From assembly GCF_032884065.1 (NCBI RefSeq), contig NC_088863.1:61821512-61885511 (forward strand): a stretch of DNA of 64,000 bases, given 5' to 3'. The notes beneath the pieces are model-generated. The model was not told where the DNA came from. It ran no database searches and saw nothing but the letters and a program-made list of their open reading frames with translations. The DNA comes from Artemia franciscana (taxonomy: Eukaryota > Arthropoda > Branchiopoda > Anostraca > Artemiidae). A program made the position numbers and the translations under genes. Of this stretch, positions 10,811-24,869 are shown piece after piece. Each line of letters starts with the position of its first letter. Within the stretch, counting starts at the first letter, position 1.

Positions 10811-12590
10811 TATACATTCGTTTTTTAGTTTTGTTTTTCTCCTTTTTTTTTTTCCTTTTTTTTTCTTTTTTAGTTTATTTAGATTTTTAGATTTTTTAGT
10901 TTTTTTATTAGTTTTTAGTTTTTTTTTCTTTTTAGTTTTTTTGTAGTTTTTACCTTCTTTTTAGTTTTGTTAGTTTTTTTTTTTACTTATGTCCTGGTCG
11001 TCATTTATACTCCCTGTGTCCCGGTGCTTTGTTGATTGCTAATCGAACATTCCTTTTGTCCTGGTCGCTTTCTCTTTGAGTGTCGTCATTTATTTTTTTC
11101 TTTTTTAGTTCTTTTAGTTTTCACCTTTTTTAGTTTTTTTTTAGTTTTTTAGATGAAAATTTTTTTTAGTTTTTTCCTTTTTTTCTTTTTAGTTTTTTAT
11201 TGGTTTTTACCTTTATTTTAGCTTATTTTTCAGTTTTTTCCTTTTTTTTTGTTTTATTTTTTATTTTTTTTTAGTTTTTTACCTTTTTTTAGTTTTTTTA
11301 GTTTTTTTAGTTTTTTTAGTTTTTTAGCTTTTTTACTTTTTTTATTAGTTTTTAGTTTTTTTGTAGTTTTTGCCTTTTTTTAGTTTTTTCAGTTTTTTTT
11401 TAGTTTTTTATTGGTTTTTACCTTTATTTTAGCTTATTTTTCAGTTTTTTCCTTTTTTTTAGTTTTTTTTAGTTTTTAGTTTTTTTAGTTTTTTACCTTT
11501 TTTTAGTTTTTTTAGTTTTTTTAGTTTTTTAGCTTTTTTATTTTTTTTATTAGTTTTTAGTTTTTTTTTTGTAGTTTTTGCCTTTTTTTTAGTTTTTTTA
11601 GTTTTTTAGCTTTTTTATTAGTTTTTAGTTTTTTTTGTAGTTTTTGCCTTTTTTTAGTTTTTTTAGTTTTTTAGCTTTTTTATTTTTTTTATTCGTTTTT
11701 AGTTTTTTTTGTAGTTTTTGCCTTTTTTTAGTTTTTTCAGTTTTGACGTCACCTGATCCAGTTTTTTCAGGTGACGTCACCTGATCCACCATCCACAGAT
11801 CCACAGACAACCTATTTTTATATATATAGATAGTTTTTTTTTTTACTTATGTCCTGGTCGTCATTTATACTCCCTGTGTCCCGGTGCTTTGTTGATTGCT
11901 AATCGAACATTCCTTTTGTCCTGGTCGCTTTCTCTTTGAGTGTCGTCATTTATTTTTTTCTTTTTTAGTTCTTTTAGTTTTTACCTTTTTTAGTTTTTTT
12001 TAGTTTTTTAGATGAAAATTTTTTTAGTTTTTTCCTTTTTTTCTTTTTAGTTTTTTATTGGTTTTTACCTTTATTTTAGCTTATTTTTCAGTTTTTTCCT
12101 TTTTTTAGTTTTTTTTTTATTTTTTATTTTTTTTAGTTTTTTACCTTTTTTTAGTTTTTTTAGTTTTTTAGTTTTTTAGCTTTTTTACTTTTTTTATTAG
12201 TTTTTAGTTTTTTTTGTAGTTTTTGCCTTTTTTTAGTTTTTTCAGTTTTTTTTTTAGTTTTTTATTGGTTTTTACCTTTATTTTAGCTTATTTTTCAGTT
12301 TTTTCCTTTTTTTTAGTTTTTTTTAGTTTTTAGTTTTTTTTAGTTTTTTACCTTTTTTTAGTTTTTTTAGTTTTTTTAGTTTTTTACCTTTTTTATTTTT
12401 TTTATTAGTTTTTAGTTTTTTTTGTAGTTGTTGCCTTTTTTTAGTTTTTTTAGTTTTTTAGCTTTTTTATTAGTTTTTAGTTTTTTTTGTAGTTTTTGCC
12501 TTTTTTTAGTTTTTTTAGTTTTTTAGCTTTTTTATTTTTTTATTAGTTTTTAGTTTTTTTGTAGTTTTTGCCTTTTTTTAGTTTTTTCAG
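10556..12590. repeat. T-rich AGTTTTTT low-complexity array
   Basis: Long runs of T punctuated by 'agttttt', 'cctttttt' and 'gcttttttta', strongly strand-asymmetric (T on +). Short islands of minisatellite and Helitron terminus interrupt it. It contains no plausible coding sequence; the F/L/S-rich frames reflect composition alone. Confidence 0.9.
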
Positions 12591-12681
12591 TTTTGACGTC
12601 ACCTGATCCAGTTTTTTCAGGTGACGTCACCTGATCCATCCACAGATCCACACACAGACAACTTATTTTTATATATATAGA
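11831..12681 (-). repeat. Tandem duplicate of the 5' half of H4 (period about 860 bp)
   Basis: The phrase 'acttatgtcctggtcgtcat' occurs at 10985 and 11845. From there the two blocks match through the T-rich array to a CRE-like region and a Helitron 5' terminus (ending 11830 and 12681). This is a head-to-tail duplication that added a second 5' terminus without a 3' hairpin. A third short terminus copy follows, ending at about 12727. Confidence 0.85.
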
Positions 12682-12724
12682 TATAATCTGGCGTAACGGA
12701 CAGACAACTTATTTTTATATATAT

Positions 12725-12763
<39 letters not shown>
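12682..12763. repeat. Helitron 5'-end scrap and (TA)n tract
   Basis: The sequence 'cagacaacttatttttatat' repeats a Helitron 5' terminus on the minus strand. About 36 bp of TA dinucleotides then lead directly into the plus-strand terminus of H6 at 12764. Confidence 0.8.
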
Positions 12764-12766
<3 letters not shown>

Positions 12767-14328
12767 ATATATATAAAAATAAGTTGTCTGTGGATGGATG
12801 GATGGATGGATGTGTGGATGGATGTGTCAGGTGACGTCACCTGAAAAAACTGGATTAGGTGACGTCAAAACTGAAAAAACTAAAAAAAGGCAAAAACTAC
12901 AAAAAAAACTAAAAACTAATAAAAAAATAAAAAAGCTAAAAAACTAAAAAAACTATAAAGGTAAAAACCAATAAAAAACTAAAAAAAAAACTGAAAAAAC
13001 TAAAAAAAGGCAAAAACTACAAAAAAAAACTAAAAACTAATAAAAAAAGTAAAAAAGCTAAAAAACTAAAAAAACTAAAAAAACTAAAAAAAGGTAAAAA
13101 ACTAAAAAAAATAAAAAATAAAAAAAAAATAAAAAAAAGGAAAAAACTGAAAAATAAGCTAAAATAAAGGTAAAAACCAATAAAAAACTAAAAAAAAAAA
13201 GGAAAAAACTAATAAATGACGACACTCAAAGAGAAAGCGACCAGGACAAAAAACTAAAAAAAAGGCAAAAACTACAAAAAAACTAAAAACTAATAAAAAA
13301 AATAAAAAAGCTAAAAAACTAAAAAAACTAAAAAAAGGTAAAAAACTAAAAAAACTAAAAACTAAAAAAAAACTAAAAAAGGTAAAAACTAAAAGAACTA
13401 AAAAAGAAAAAAATAAATGACGACACTCAAAGAGAAAGCGACCAGGACAAAAGGAATGTTCGATTAGCAATCAACAAAGCACCGGGACACAGGGAGTATA
13501 AATGACGACCAGGACACAAGTAAAAAAAAAAATTAACAAAACTAAAAAGAAGGTAAAAACTACAAAAAAACTAAAAAGAAAAAAAAACTAAAAACTAATA
13601 AAAAAACTAAAAAATCTAAAAATCTAAATAAACTAAAAAAGAAAAAAAAAGGAAAAAAATAAAGGAGAAAAACAAAACTAAAAAACGAATGTATATACAG
13701 ACCGGTACACCGGGATACAAATGACGACCGGGACACAGGGAATATAAATAACGACCGGGACACAGGGACACAACTACAACGGGGACACCGGGGGAAACAG
13801 GGGGATATAAATGACGACCGGGACAAAAAAACTAAAAAGAAATAAAAACTAAAAACTAATAAAAAAAACTAAAAAATCTAAAAATCTAAATAAGCTAAAA
13901 AAGAAAAAAAAAGGAAAAAAATAAAGGAGAAAAACAAAACTAAAAAACGAATGTATATACAGACCGGGACACCGGGATACAAATGATGACCGGGACCCGG
14001 GACACAGGGAATATAAATGACGACCGGGACACAGGGACACAACTACAACGGGGACACCGGGGGAAACAGGGGGATAACCTGACAATCTATTTATATGCAA
14101 AGACAATGGGACAGCAAAGAATGTTGTATATTCGCAAGTTTTACGTAGTTAAAACCATATATATATATATATATCTATATTCACAGGTGGGACATAGGGA
14201 CACAACTACAATGGCGCGTAACTATTATGGCGCGTAACGACTTACGCGCGCGGGGGGGCTTGGGGGGGGCGCGAAGCGCCCCCACCAACTAGGTGTTGGG
14301 GTGGCGCGAAGCGCCACCCCAACAGCTA

Positions 14329-14329
<1 letters not shown>
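12764..14329 (+). mobile_element. Helitron derivative H6 (left arm of the palindrome)
   Basis: It starts with TC at 12764 and ends with the GTTGGGGTGGCGC hairpin plus CTAG at 14326-14329. Order: CRE-like 5' region with GATG repeats (12790-12835), A-rich array, helicase-C scrap (13455-13490), minisatellite and A-rich compound units, terminal stub at 14080-14155, short (TA)n, GC-rich end. Nearly identical to H7 in reverse. Confidence 0.85.
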
Positions 14330-16074
<1,745 letters not shown>

Positions 16075-16183
16075 TAGCTGTTGGGGTGGCGCCCCCCCCC
16101 AAGCCCCCCGCGCGCGTAAGTCGTTACGCGCCATATTAGTTACGCGCCATTGTAGTTGTGTCCCTATGTCCCACCTGTGAATA

Positions 16184-16184
16184 T

Positions 16185-16274
<90 letters not shown>
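16184..16274. repeat. (TA)n microsatellite inside H8
   Basis: About 90 bp of pure TA at the same internal site as in H1, H4 and H7. Confidence 0.95.
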
Positions 16275-16277
<3 letters not shown>

Positions 16278-16659
16278 TTTAACTACGTAAAACTTTCGAA
16301 TATACAACATTCTTTGTCTGTGCATATAAATAGATTGTCAGGTTTACCGACTCTTGAACATGCAACATATAATGGTCCATGGGAAAACAATCCGTATTCA
16401 GATCTATACCTCATGATTCTAATGATTGCCCTTGAGCTTTGTTGATGGTGATTGCTAATCGACCATTCCCTGAGTCACCATCGTCATTTATATATCCTCC
16501 TGTGCACCCCGGCGTCCCCTTTTTAGTTTTGTCCCTGTGTCCCGGTCGTCATTTATATTCCCTGTTTTATATCCCCCTGTGCCCCCCGGCGTCCCCGTTG
16601 TAGTTGTGTCATTTATATTCCCTGTGTCGCGGTCGTCATCCCGGTATACATTCGTTTTT

Positions 16660-17616
16660 GAATTGGTATATGATGAAAAAAATTTTTAATTTTTTCCCTT
16701 TTTTTCCTTTTAGTTTTTTTTTATTGGTTTTGACCTTTTTTTAGGTTTTTTAGTTTTTATCTTTTTTCTTTTTAGTTTTTTTTTGAAGTTTTTATCTTTT
16801 TAGTTTTTTTATTTTTATTTATATTTTTTTAGTTTTCTTTTTCTCCTTTATTTTTCAGTTTTTTTCCTTTTTTTAGTTTTTTTTTTCTTTTTTAGTTCTT
16901 TTAGTTTTTACCTTTTTTAGTTTTTTTTAGTTTTTTAGATGAAATTTTTTTTTAGTTTTTTCCTTTTTTTCTTTTTAGTTTTTTATTGGTTTTTACCTTT
17001 TTTTTTAGCTTTTTTAGTTTTTTTTCGTTTTTTCTCTTCTATTTTTCAGTTTTTTCCTTTTTTTTAGTCTTTTTTTAGTTTTTAGTTTTTTTAGTTTTTT
17101 ACCTTTTTTTAGTTTTTTAGCTTTTTTATTTTTTTTATTAGTTTTTAGTTTTTTTTTTAGTTTTTTTGAAGTTTTCATCTTTTTAGTTTTTTTATTTTTA
17201 TTTATATTTTTTTAGTTTTCTTTTTCTCCTTTATTATTCAGTTTTTTTCCTTTTTTTAGTTTTTTTTTCTTTTTTAGTTCTTTTAGTTTTTACCTTTTTT
17301 AGTTTTTTTAGTTTTTTAGATGAAATTTTTTTTTAGTTTTTTTCCTTTTTTTCTTTTTAGTTTTTTATTGGTTTTTACCTTTTTTTAGCTTTTTTAGTTT
17401 TTTTTCGTTTTTTCTCTTCTATTTTTCAGTTTTTTCCTTTTTTTTAGTTTTTTTTTTAGTTTTTAGTTTTTTTAGTTTTTTACCTTTTTTAGTTTTTTAG
17501 TTTTTTTAGTTTTTTAGCTTTTTTATTTTTTTTTTAGTTTTTAGTTTTTTTTGTAGTTTTTACCTTTTTTTAGTTTTTTCAGTTTTTTTTTAGTTTTTAG
17601 TTTTTTTACCTTTTTT
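16660..17616. repeat. T-rich AGTTTTTT array in H8
   Basis: The same low-complexity class as 10556-12590, including a tandem duplication. The phrase 'tttcgttttttctcttctat' occurs near 17023 and near 17402, each followed by similar T-rich blocks. Confidence 0.9.
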
Positions 17617-17692
17617 AGCCTAACCAGGATTTGAACCTAGAACCTTCATTCTCCGTTCTGACACCCTCTCTCACCGAGTGACTACTCCAGCA
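17617..17692 (-). ncRNA. tRNA-like sequence inside Helitron H8
   Basis: Read on the minus strand it contains CTAGG-TTCAAAT-CCTGG, a 5-bp T stem with a 7-base loop matching a Pol III B box, and upstream an A-box-like TAGTCACTCGGTGAGAG. The acceptor stem does not pair, so a functional tRNA is unlikely. A tRNA-derived SINE head or tRNA pseudogene captured by the Helitron is the best reading. Confidence 0.45.
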
Positions 17693-17853
17693 TGTTCATT
17701 TTGGTGTTTTAAATGGTATATTATTAACCAAATTAATGTGTTTTACAATATACTAAGCATCGTCATAACAAAAATGACGACAACTAATTTCATGACGTCA
17801 GCCGACACAGAAACATGACGTCACCTGATCCACAGATCCACAGACAGACAATA

Positions 17854-17878
17854 CTAGCTGTTGGGGTGGCGCTTCGCA
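17854..17878 (-). mobile_element. Truncated Helitron 3' end
   Basis: 'ctagctgttggggtggcgct' followed by 'tcgcag': the CTAG and the first hairpin arm of another copy, cut after about 24 bp. It marks the right edge of the Helitron array. Confidence 0.75.
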
Positions 17879-18209
17879 GTATACACAACGCAAGCAGGTC
17901 TGTACCATGGATTTTTGTTTTTTTTTGGGGGGGGACTATAAAAATCCTTCGCGTGGACTTAGTCTAACAGTCAACCGTGGAGTCCGTCAGTCAACCCTTT
18001 GCGAACAAAGACGCATCCACTAGTCCTACTTTTGTATCTTTAATGTTTTTTTTTAGCTATTGTATTAGAAAACCAAGTATTTATTTATTTTTGTGTATAA
18101 TATATCTACAAAGCCAACCAAGATTTTTTGTCAAGTAAACTAACTACCTACAAAACGAAATGAAAAAGACAATTTGTCTTTCCTGCAAAAACGTCTATGA
18201 CTTTTTCGC

Positions 18210-19000
18210 GGCAGACATCAATGTCTCTATAGACATCAATGTCTTTATGGATTTGCTAAGTCAGCAAACGGTAGGATTAAAGCAGATTATTATCGTAAAA
18301 AATTTTCGGAGCGCGGTAAAGATATAAAAAAACAACATGAATGATTACAAATTCCGTTGTTATACCTGGTCATTCGTCTCCCTCATTATCAACGAAGCTC
18401 AAGCTACGCGGAGAGGATACTGATAAATATGAAGAAATAAAGCGGGAATTTGTATTGTATTTTGCTTCAATTTCTTGTTTGAGAGCTACGTGTATTTGAA
18501 TCAAGATCTGATAGTGATTTTACTAGATATGTGGGTCCTTCTTGCCATAGAGTCCTTCTTTTGTGCTTGAATAAGTAACTGAAACAGAGGTTTCTCGTAT
18601 AGTTTCTAATTTAAAGGGATCATCTTCTTCAGGACCTGATTTAGTACCCACTCGAGTAGTCAAATCTATTCCCCAAGCGATGGTCACTTCGCTAACAAAA
18701 TTAATAAATAGGTCGTTTGAACGTGGAGTTTTCCCTCAGGCACTGATGTCCGAGCGTCTAATCGTCATTCACAAAGGTGGTAGCAAGAGTGATCCGGCCT
18801 ATTTCTCTTCTTTCTATATTTTCAAAGATGTTTGAAAAACCATTCAATTCTTGTTTGGCAGATTTCTTTGCAGGGAAGAAATTTTTTCATGTGCATCAGT
18901 TTGTGTTTTGTCCAAAGCATTCTACTGAACAGCCTTGTATTAGCCTTTTCAAATTTGTGAATAATGCTTTAGACTTGAAGAAACGCCAGCGTCAATTCTA
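18210..19000 (+). pseudogene. Non-LTR retrotransposon RT fragment (CR1/Jockey-like)
   Basis: Decayed frames on the plus strand give, in order: ANGRIKADYYRKKFSERGKD, then SVVIPGHSSPSLSTKLKLRG, then GSSSSGPDLVPTRVVKSIPQ near 18610-18665, then IVIHKGGSKSDP. After a frame change at about 18800 comes RPISLLSIFSKMFEK and, further on, HQFVFCPKHSTEQ. This is the standard N-terminal half of a LINE reverse transcriptase (fingers and RT motifs 0-2a), ending before the catalytic FxDxxKAFD motif. A short deletion removes the residues expected between SDP and RPISLL. Upstream, 'agacatcaatgtct' is duplicated. The fragment cannot be functional. Family assignment is by motif style only. Confidence 0.75.
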
Positions 19001-20510
19001 GCCCTTAGAAATATGAAGATCTTGGCAAAACGCCACTTTAGGGGCTTTTGAGATCTTTGAAATCGGTTGTTCCAGGGATGATTAATGAAACTTCCAGAGC
19101 CTAAAATATGCCCTTGAAAGCTATTTTTAAGTTTCTATCTCTACTCCCTCTACAACCTATTCTAGGGCTTAGCAAATTGCATAAAGACTAGTCTGGATCT
19201 GCTTTAATATCGGGAAGCCATAATCTTATTATTAATTAGCTAATATACTGAGTATGTACTAATATACTCAATTGTTATGCATTGAGTTCTTCAAACTTTG
19301 GTTCTAATTCATTCTAAGATTTTAACTTGCAAAACGTGCGAATAACATTTTTTTTTAATAGAAGCTGAAATGCACTGAAACTTCCTTATAAAAAAATTGA
19401 ACACCCTGAAGGTATTTAACAAGGAGAACGTCTAGGCGAATATCCCGAATTTAGCCTATTTTATTATTAACGTTTACCTATGGTACTAATTAACGTAAAA
19501 ACATTGTTAAAATTGACAATGCTTACATATTACGATTTTTTTGGATTTTTCTATTTTTAATTTCTGTAGCGGCGCTTACTATTACTAAATTACAAGAACA
19601 ACGATAGCTATTTTTTCAACAAAAATTCTTTAATATTTAAAAGGTTAGGGAAGTTCAAAATAGATTTCATTGTTTTAAAGTAATACGACCCATTTTTTTT
19701 GGAAAGTCTATTATTTGACATTGTGAGAAACAATTACAAATAGAATCTCCAACCGCAGAATTCAGCAAAAAAATTTACAAAACCTATGGCTATATCCTAA
19801 CATTGAAGGCGAGAGGGGCTTGCCATGTTAGGTAATATTATGCTTGGAAAAGGCATTTAATGGTGGATTAACTGGTATTCAGTTGTGGCTCGGGCTTCTC
19901 TTGCGCCTGGGGCAAAATCAAGATTAGCACCCCTCCTGTCTCTCCGAAATTTTCAGGGCAAATTTTATCAAAACTTCAGATTATTCAAAAAATTAATTTC
20001 AATTTATTGATCCGTCAATCATTCATTTTTTATTATTTTTGAATTTATTATTGAAACTATTTAATTATTACTAATTATTCTAATTATTATTATTGATTAT
20101 TTTTAATTTATCTTTATTAATTAATTGATTACTTCAACTTTACTAATAAAATTTAAAAATTACAAAATACTTATAACTGATAGATCATTTGTTTGAAATT
20201 TGGCAGTCTAACAATTCCTGTAACCAGGAAAATTGGCCCCTCAATCCCTACTCTAAAACAGCCTCTATTGGTATTACTCTTTTTTGGTGCTGTACGTAAC
20301 TACGGGGATGTTGTTTAAGTAAGGTTCGTTTGAATATAAGTACAAAACGAAAGATGATTTCAAAAAAGTAAATTTATTTTCAAAAAGTACATACTTTAAA
20401 GTTTCTTCAAACACTTATTTTATCAAACTCTTATTATGCCTCCCAACTAATTTTAAAGTTACCTTTTCATAAAAATGGGCACCCACTCCAATAGCCAAGA
20501 ATTCGACGTT
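19001..20510. other. No gene recognised
   Basis: AT-rich intergenic sequence with long TTATTA-type stretches around 20030-20160. I see no conserved peptide, terminal repeat or RNA gene. Confidence 0.4.
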
Positions 20511-20514
20511 GTTT

Positions 20515-20795
20515 TACGTCGCCATTCTCGTTGTTGTCATCATCAGTGCAGAGCTGTGCACAGTATGCTTCTGCATTGATAGCGGTTCCTCGTTACATGA
20601 AGTCGACCAACAAAACACCATGCCTATTCCAAAACACCTACCCCATGATTTTGCGCTGGGAGAAAGTATGTTTTGCTTTCACTTTGGCAGAGGAGTGTTG
20701 TGTGTTTCCATTCCCTTTTCTGTTGCCTCGATTTGGGCAAGATATACGAAACCCACGTTTTGTCTCCAGTTAAAGTGGTTGCCACTTCAGTGGTA
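20515..20795 (-). pseudogene. Mariner-like transposase fragment
   Basis: On the minus strand the translation reads TGDKTWVSYILPKSRQQKREW, then frameshifted pieces equivalent to the HGVLLVDF region, then INAEAYC. In mariner (DD34D) transposases, TGDETWV contains the first catalytic aspartate, the QQ-EW run follows, and the FWDRRGVLLVDF block holds the second. The order and spacing fit, but stops and frameshifts break the reading frame, and both ends of the element, including terminal inverted repeats, are missing. The plus-strand frames of 80 and 95 codons over the same stretch are shadows of it. Confidence 0.8.
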
Positions 20796-23090
20796 GCCAT
20801 TACAATGATGACGACGACATAAAAACGGCAGTGAACTCTTTGTTATTGGAGCCAGTGGCTAGTTTGTATGAAAATTTACTTTAAATGAGTTGAGAGGTAA
20901 GATAAGTGTTTAAGTGATAGGTGACTCATAATATTGAATTATTAGCTATCAAAAATTAAGTAAATATAATATACGTGAACAAACAGAATCACAATTTGAT
21001 GGGATCTAACTCATTTAGGGAAAATAGTTCACTCAAGGCTAAAGCAATGTAATCCCTATTTATTTTTGTTAAACAATAAGATTCTTAAAAAGCGCCTTCC
21101 CGGCCATAAATTTGTAGAATTTTAGGGAGGAGGGTGGCGAATACACCAAGCCCCCATCCTCTCTTCTGGCTATACTAATAAAAAGCAATACCTTTAAATA
21201 GTTAAGATGGACACGTGTGAAACCGAAAATATTATGGATACTTGTATGATATACCCCCTATCTCATATTCTTCGACTATGTTTGTCTGACGCTTAATCTT
21301 AATCAAATATACCAAAGTAAGATAAAAATGTAATACTTTAGGAACAAATTTGGGTCTATATAATTGCACATTAGGGGGTCAGGTGGGGTAAAGTATTGTG
21401 GGTCTGCATATCTAATGTATCAAGTACATATATTCTACATATTATGTAGCAGTAATTGTTTTCTAACTTCAAGCTGTCTAAATACTCCCCCCCCCCTAAT
21501 GTGGAAACATATAGCCCAAATTATATATTTTCCATCTTTTTCTGTCACATCTCTTTGTTTTGTGTCACGTTAAACTGAAAGATACTAACGAAAAAACAAC
21601 CAGTTCTGCAGTGCGTCAATGAATAAACAATTTGAGTGGTAAGGGGTTTATCATACAAGTACCCCATTGTGCATGTGAATAAATGAGCCAAAGTTACTGG
21701 GAAAGCTAGGAAAGGGCACGAGGGGGGATAGCTGTCAATGAGGGAAGCCTCTAAGAGGGAACTAAATCCAGTGTTCTTGTTTTTTTTTTATATTGAGCTT
21801 TTGATGATGGGGGATGCGCAAAAACCAACATTGTCCTCCGGTGCTAATAACCCCGGTGTGGAAACCAGGCACTATGGCCCTTGCGGTAGTTAGTCTACAG
21901 CAACTATTATAGTTCTTAGTGTTTTATTACAATGAGTATTTCATATTACTTGAAAAGTAAAATCTTACCTTTTTATTCCGGTGTTTTTATTTTTCAAACT
22001 ATTTCCCAAAAATTACAAACAAAGCTAAGAGTGAACTGTGAACAAAAGTGAATTGATTTAAACTGTTTGACGCAACCCCATTTCTTTAAAATATTAACGT
22101 CCAGTAAATGCAATTTGCTGAAAGTTTATAGGCTGAAATAAATTTTTCATAGCATAGATTTATTTAAAAAGCAATTTTTACAGCTCCTTGTGGATTTGTG
22201 GATTTGACTCCATGTGGATTTGAGTTTCTGTGGGTAATGAAAAAAAAAAAGAAAAAAAAAAGCAAATGGATAGTTTAAGACGCAGTGGCAAGCAGACCCA
22301 ACGACGATTAAATTAACATTGATTAGTTTTTGCTTCCGACTTGAATAACAAGAATTGTATCTATTGATAATTTTCGCTTATAAGGTTACCTAGGTGCGTA
22401 AATAAGAGGTTTCTGTTCCTTTCTAATGTATTTAAAAGACGTTTACTTTTTTACAGGTATAGGTATGCAGGTGAGAATCAAAGGTGTGCATGTTCCTCTG
22501 AATTTTGTACTGCGTGTGAATATTCTCCTGTAATCAACACATAATTTCCTTTTTTGCTAGGGCAAACAGTTGGGTTTGTATTCTCTGGGGATGGTAAATG
22601 CCTAGAACCATCCTAGTCATAGTTCAAAAATCACTTGAATTTCAGTTTGTTTTTTTTTTCGGCTCGTAAAAATTATCATCCCTCTTTGTAACTCTACTTT
22701 TCAGGTCGTTACTACTTTCACTATCATGGTTGCAGCAATAGCTGCAATTTAGTAAAGAGCGAACCACAACCCATAGTAACCAAAAGTTGAAAAGGCATTT
22801 TGAAAAATAAATTGCCTAATGAGAAAAAGTTACCATCTGAAACTGAACCAGGGATAGTAAATATTGTTTCCGTTAATGATAGAAGTAAAAGTGTATTACG
22901 AAAAATAATTATGGTGATTTTGGAAAAGAGCCTTAAAACAAAGCGTAAATAATATCGAATCAAATCAAAAGTGCATCATTGGAATCAGTATAATCTAAAA
23001 CCTCAAATGGTATAATTACAGTGTTCTAATTTGAACAACAAGGAAAATCACCTTTTAGCAAGGGTATTACTAATGTCTCCCTTTTTTTAT
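20796..23090. other. No gene recognised; one small hairpin element
   Basis: At 21366-21500 'cacattaggggg' is matched by 'cccccctaatgtg', making a 135-bp stem-loop. The right side of it (cctaatgtg-aaacatatagccca) is shared with a site at 37728-37760, so this is probably a small interspersed element. The remainder shows only short biased ORFs and homopolymer runs (for example at 22240-22262). Confidence 0.4.
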
Positions 23091-24440
23091 TCTTTTTTCT
23101 ACCAGGGCTAGAGGGTGACCAGAACATCATAGAGAGATATTTAATGGCATATTTGGATGGAAATTAAACCTATTAATGTTTTTTTTAGGTAACCAAAAAC
23201 ATTGGAGGGCAGCTAGTAACCCTCTCCAAAAGACCTCCCCAAAAAGTGTCCTATCTAAATTTTGAGATAGCCTTTTTGTCCAACATAGCTAAAAGGTCCA
23301 ATAAATCTACAATCACTACAGAGTATCAAAGTGTGTGTTTGTTTCCCAATAACAAATACTATATGTAAGTCATGGGCAAACTGTAAAGCTTTCAGTCCTT
23401 TCCCTAAGGGTTGTGGAGGGTCTTGTCATCCCTAAAGGTATATTTGAAGGACCTTTCAATTATGGTGAACCAAATGCCTATCTCAGAATTTTATTCAGAC
23501 ATCTTTGGGGGTAAATGGGGCTGGGAAGAGGGCTAATGGACTTTCATTCTGATTTTTCATTTAAAACGGCACTTAAACTTTTGATTCTTGTTCAAATGAG
23601 CCCTTTCCCGATCTTCCAGGACCCTGGTTTTGATATGATCATCCCAAGGGATACTTGTTGTAAGTTTCTGCTTAAGCAAAGGTAAATTTTAGTTCTAAGG
23701 GAGTAATGAGGGGAGAGTAAAGTAATAAATTTTTATATGATCCCAAGGATCGTATCCAGAATTCTTATTTGTGGGGGGGGGGGTTACAAACAAGAACGCA
23801 TCAAAATTGCATTTTCTTTGATTTGCATTACGTTTTAAAAGCCACAATTAAATTCCCACCTTCATTCTGGCTTCAGATAAATACAAAATTAGTTCTAAGG
23901 AAAGGATGGGGAGAGTGGGAGGGATAAATTGATGTTTAATCACTCTTTATTTTTGGAAATACTTCAGCTCTACGCTGTTATTATGAAAGTAAATAGTAAT
24001 ATTAGAAGCCCCAAAATTAGCATAATTTATTCTGTTTAGGTCGGTATTATCGATTATGGGAAGGGGTATTATCTCCCCTTCCCAATGTACACCTTATGGT
24101 CGTAGAAACTTTGGAGGATGTTCATTCAATCAAAAATTGATAATACTGATCATTTTTATAAGTTGAAAGTGATTGGAGACCAATCAGTTCATGTCCTTAA
24201 ACTATTTTTGGTATATGGTCCTTTTGTTACCCCTTAGGACATCTAATCGAGATATTGAGACACTTATTTTGTACTTTCTCTTGGGCTGCTCACTTTTTAA
24301 TGAGAGGAAATATTTGATGGAGGTAAATTTTTTAATAGGAGTAATTCTCCGAGGGGAAGGAATTTTTCACAGGGATATTTTCTAGGGGTGTTTTCCGAAG
24401 TCGGGTGGGGTATTTTCCTTAGGGGGGAGGTAAACACCTA
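23090..24440 (+). repeat. Family A block, long diverged copy
   Basis: 'aaccaaaaacattggagggc' at about 23190 aligns with the 2855 region. From about 23850 to 24310 the sequence matches 29090-29570 in the same orientation (for example 'ctgttattatgaaagt' in both). A segment at 23560-23660 is in reverse orientation relative to the 2.6-2.8 kb copy, again pointing to internal inverted structure. Confidence 0.7.
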
Positions 24441-24869
24441 AACTCTTGTAAAATGGGGATTTTGATCGATGATACAAACAAAAAATATCATGAGCACCTA
24501 CTGTGTTCACAGCTTTGGGTGAAAAATAATGATAAAATTCCCTCTTCTCACACCTTTGACTCCCACCGCTCAAAATGTATAATAATCTTGCTAACACCGT
24601 TATCAGGGCACTCAAATCTTCTACGAAATCTTAAATGTAGGAGTGTTTTTGCCTTCTCAATTAATACCATGTTTTTTATAGCCTTTGTGGGTTTCCGTAC
24701 GATGAAGCAGTAATAGTTTTAGGCCTCATGATCTGGGGAGGGGTACATTTTACACAGAAGTGTAAAAATGTAAGACAAAAGAAATTCAATGGTAGACCTG
24801 GGGGCAGCCACCCCCACCCTTGCCAGCTTTAGAACGACCATTGGTTACTCTACAGCTAGCATTTGTTGT

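Noticed and set aside
10380-10946. 188-codon F/S/L-rich frame and its mirror copies near 13.2-15.5 kb
   Set aside because: Composition of T-rich arrays plus minisatellite; no initiation context or conservation beyond the DNA repeat.
11090-12600. Telomere-like TTTTAG repeats
   Set aside because: The T-run lengths vary freely, no regular TTAGG or TTTTAG period is maintained, and the array is internal to Helitron derivatives.
19322-19350. 'taacttgcaaaacgtgcgaa' resembling the Helitron stub 'taactacgtaaaacttgcgaa'
   Set aside because: The match is short and no hairpin, CTAG or other Helitron part is nearby.
20509-20796. Plus-strand frames of 80 and 95 codons
   Set aside because: Antisense to a mariner transposase remnant with recognisable TGDKTWV and INAEAYC.
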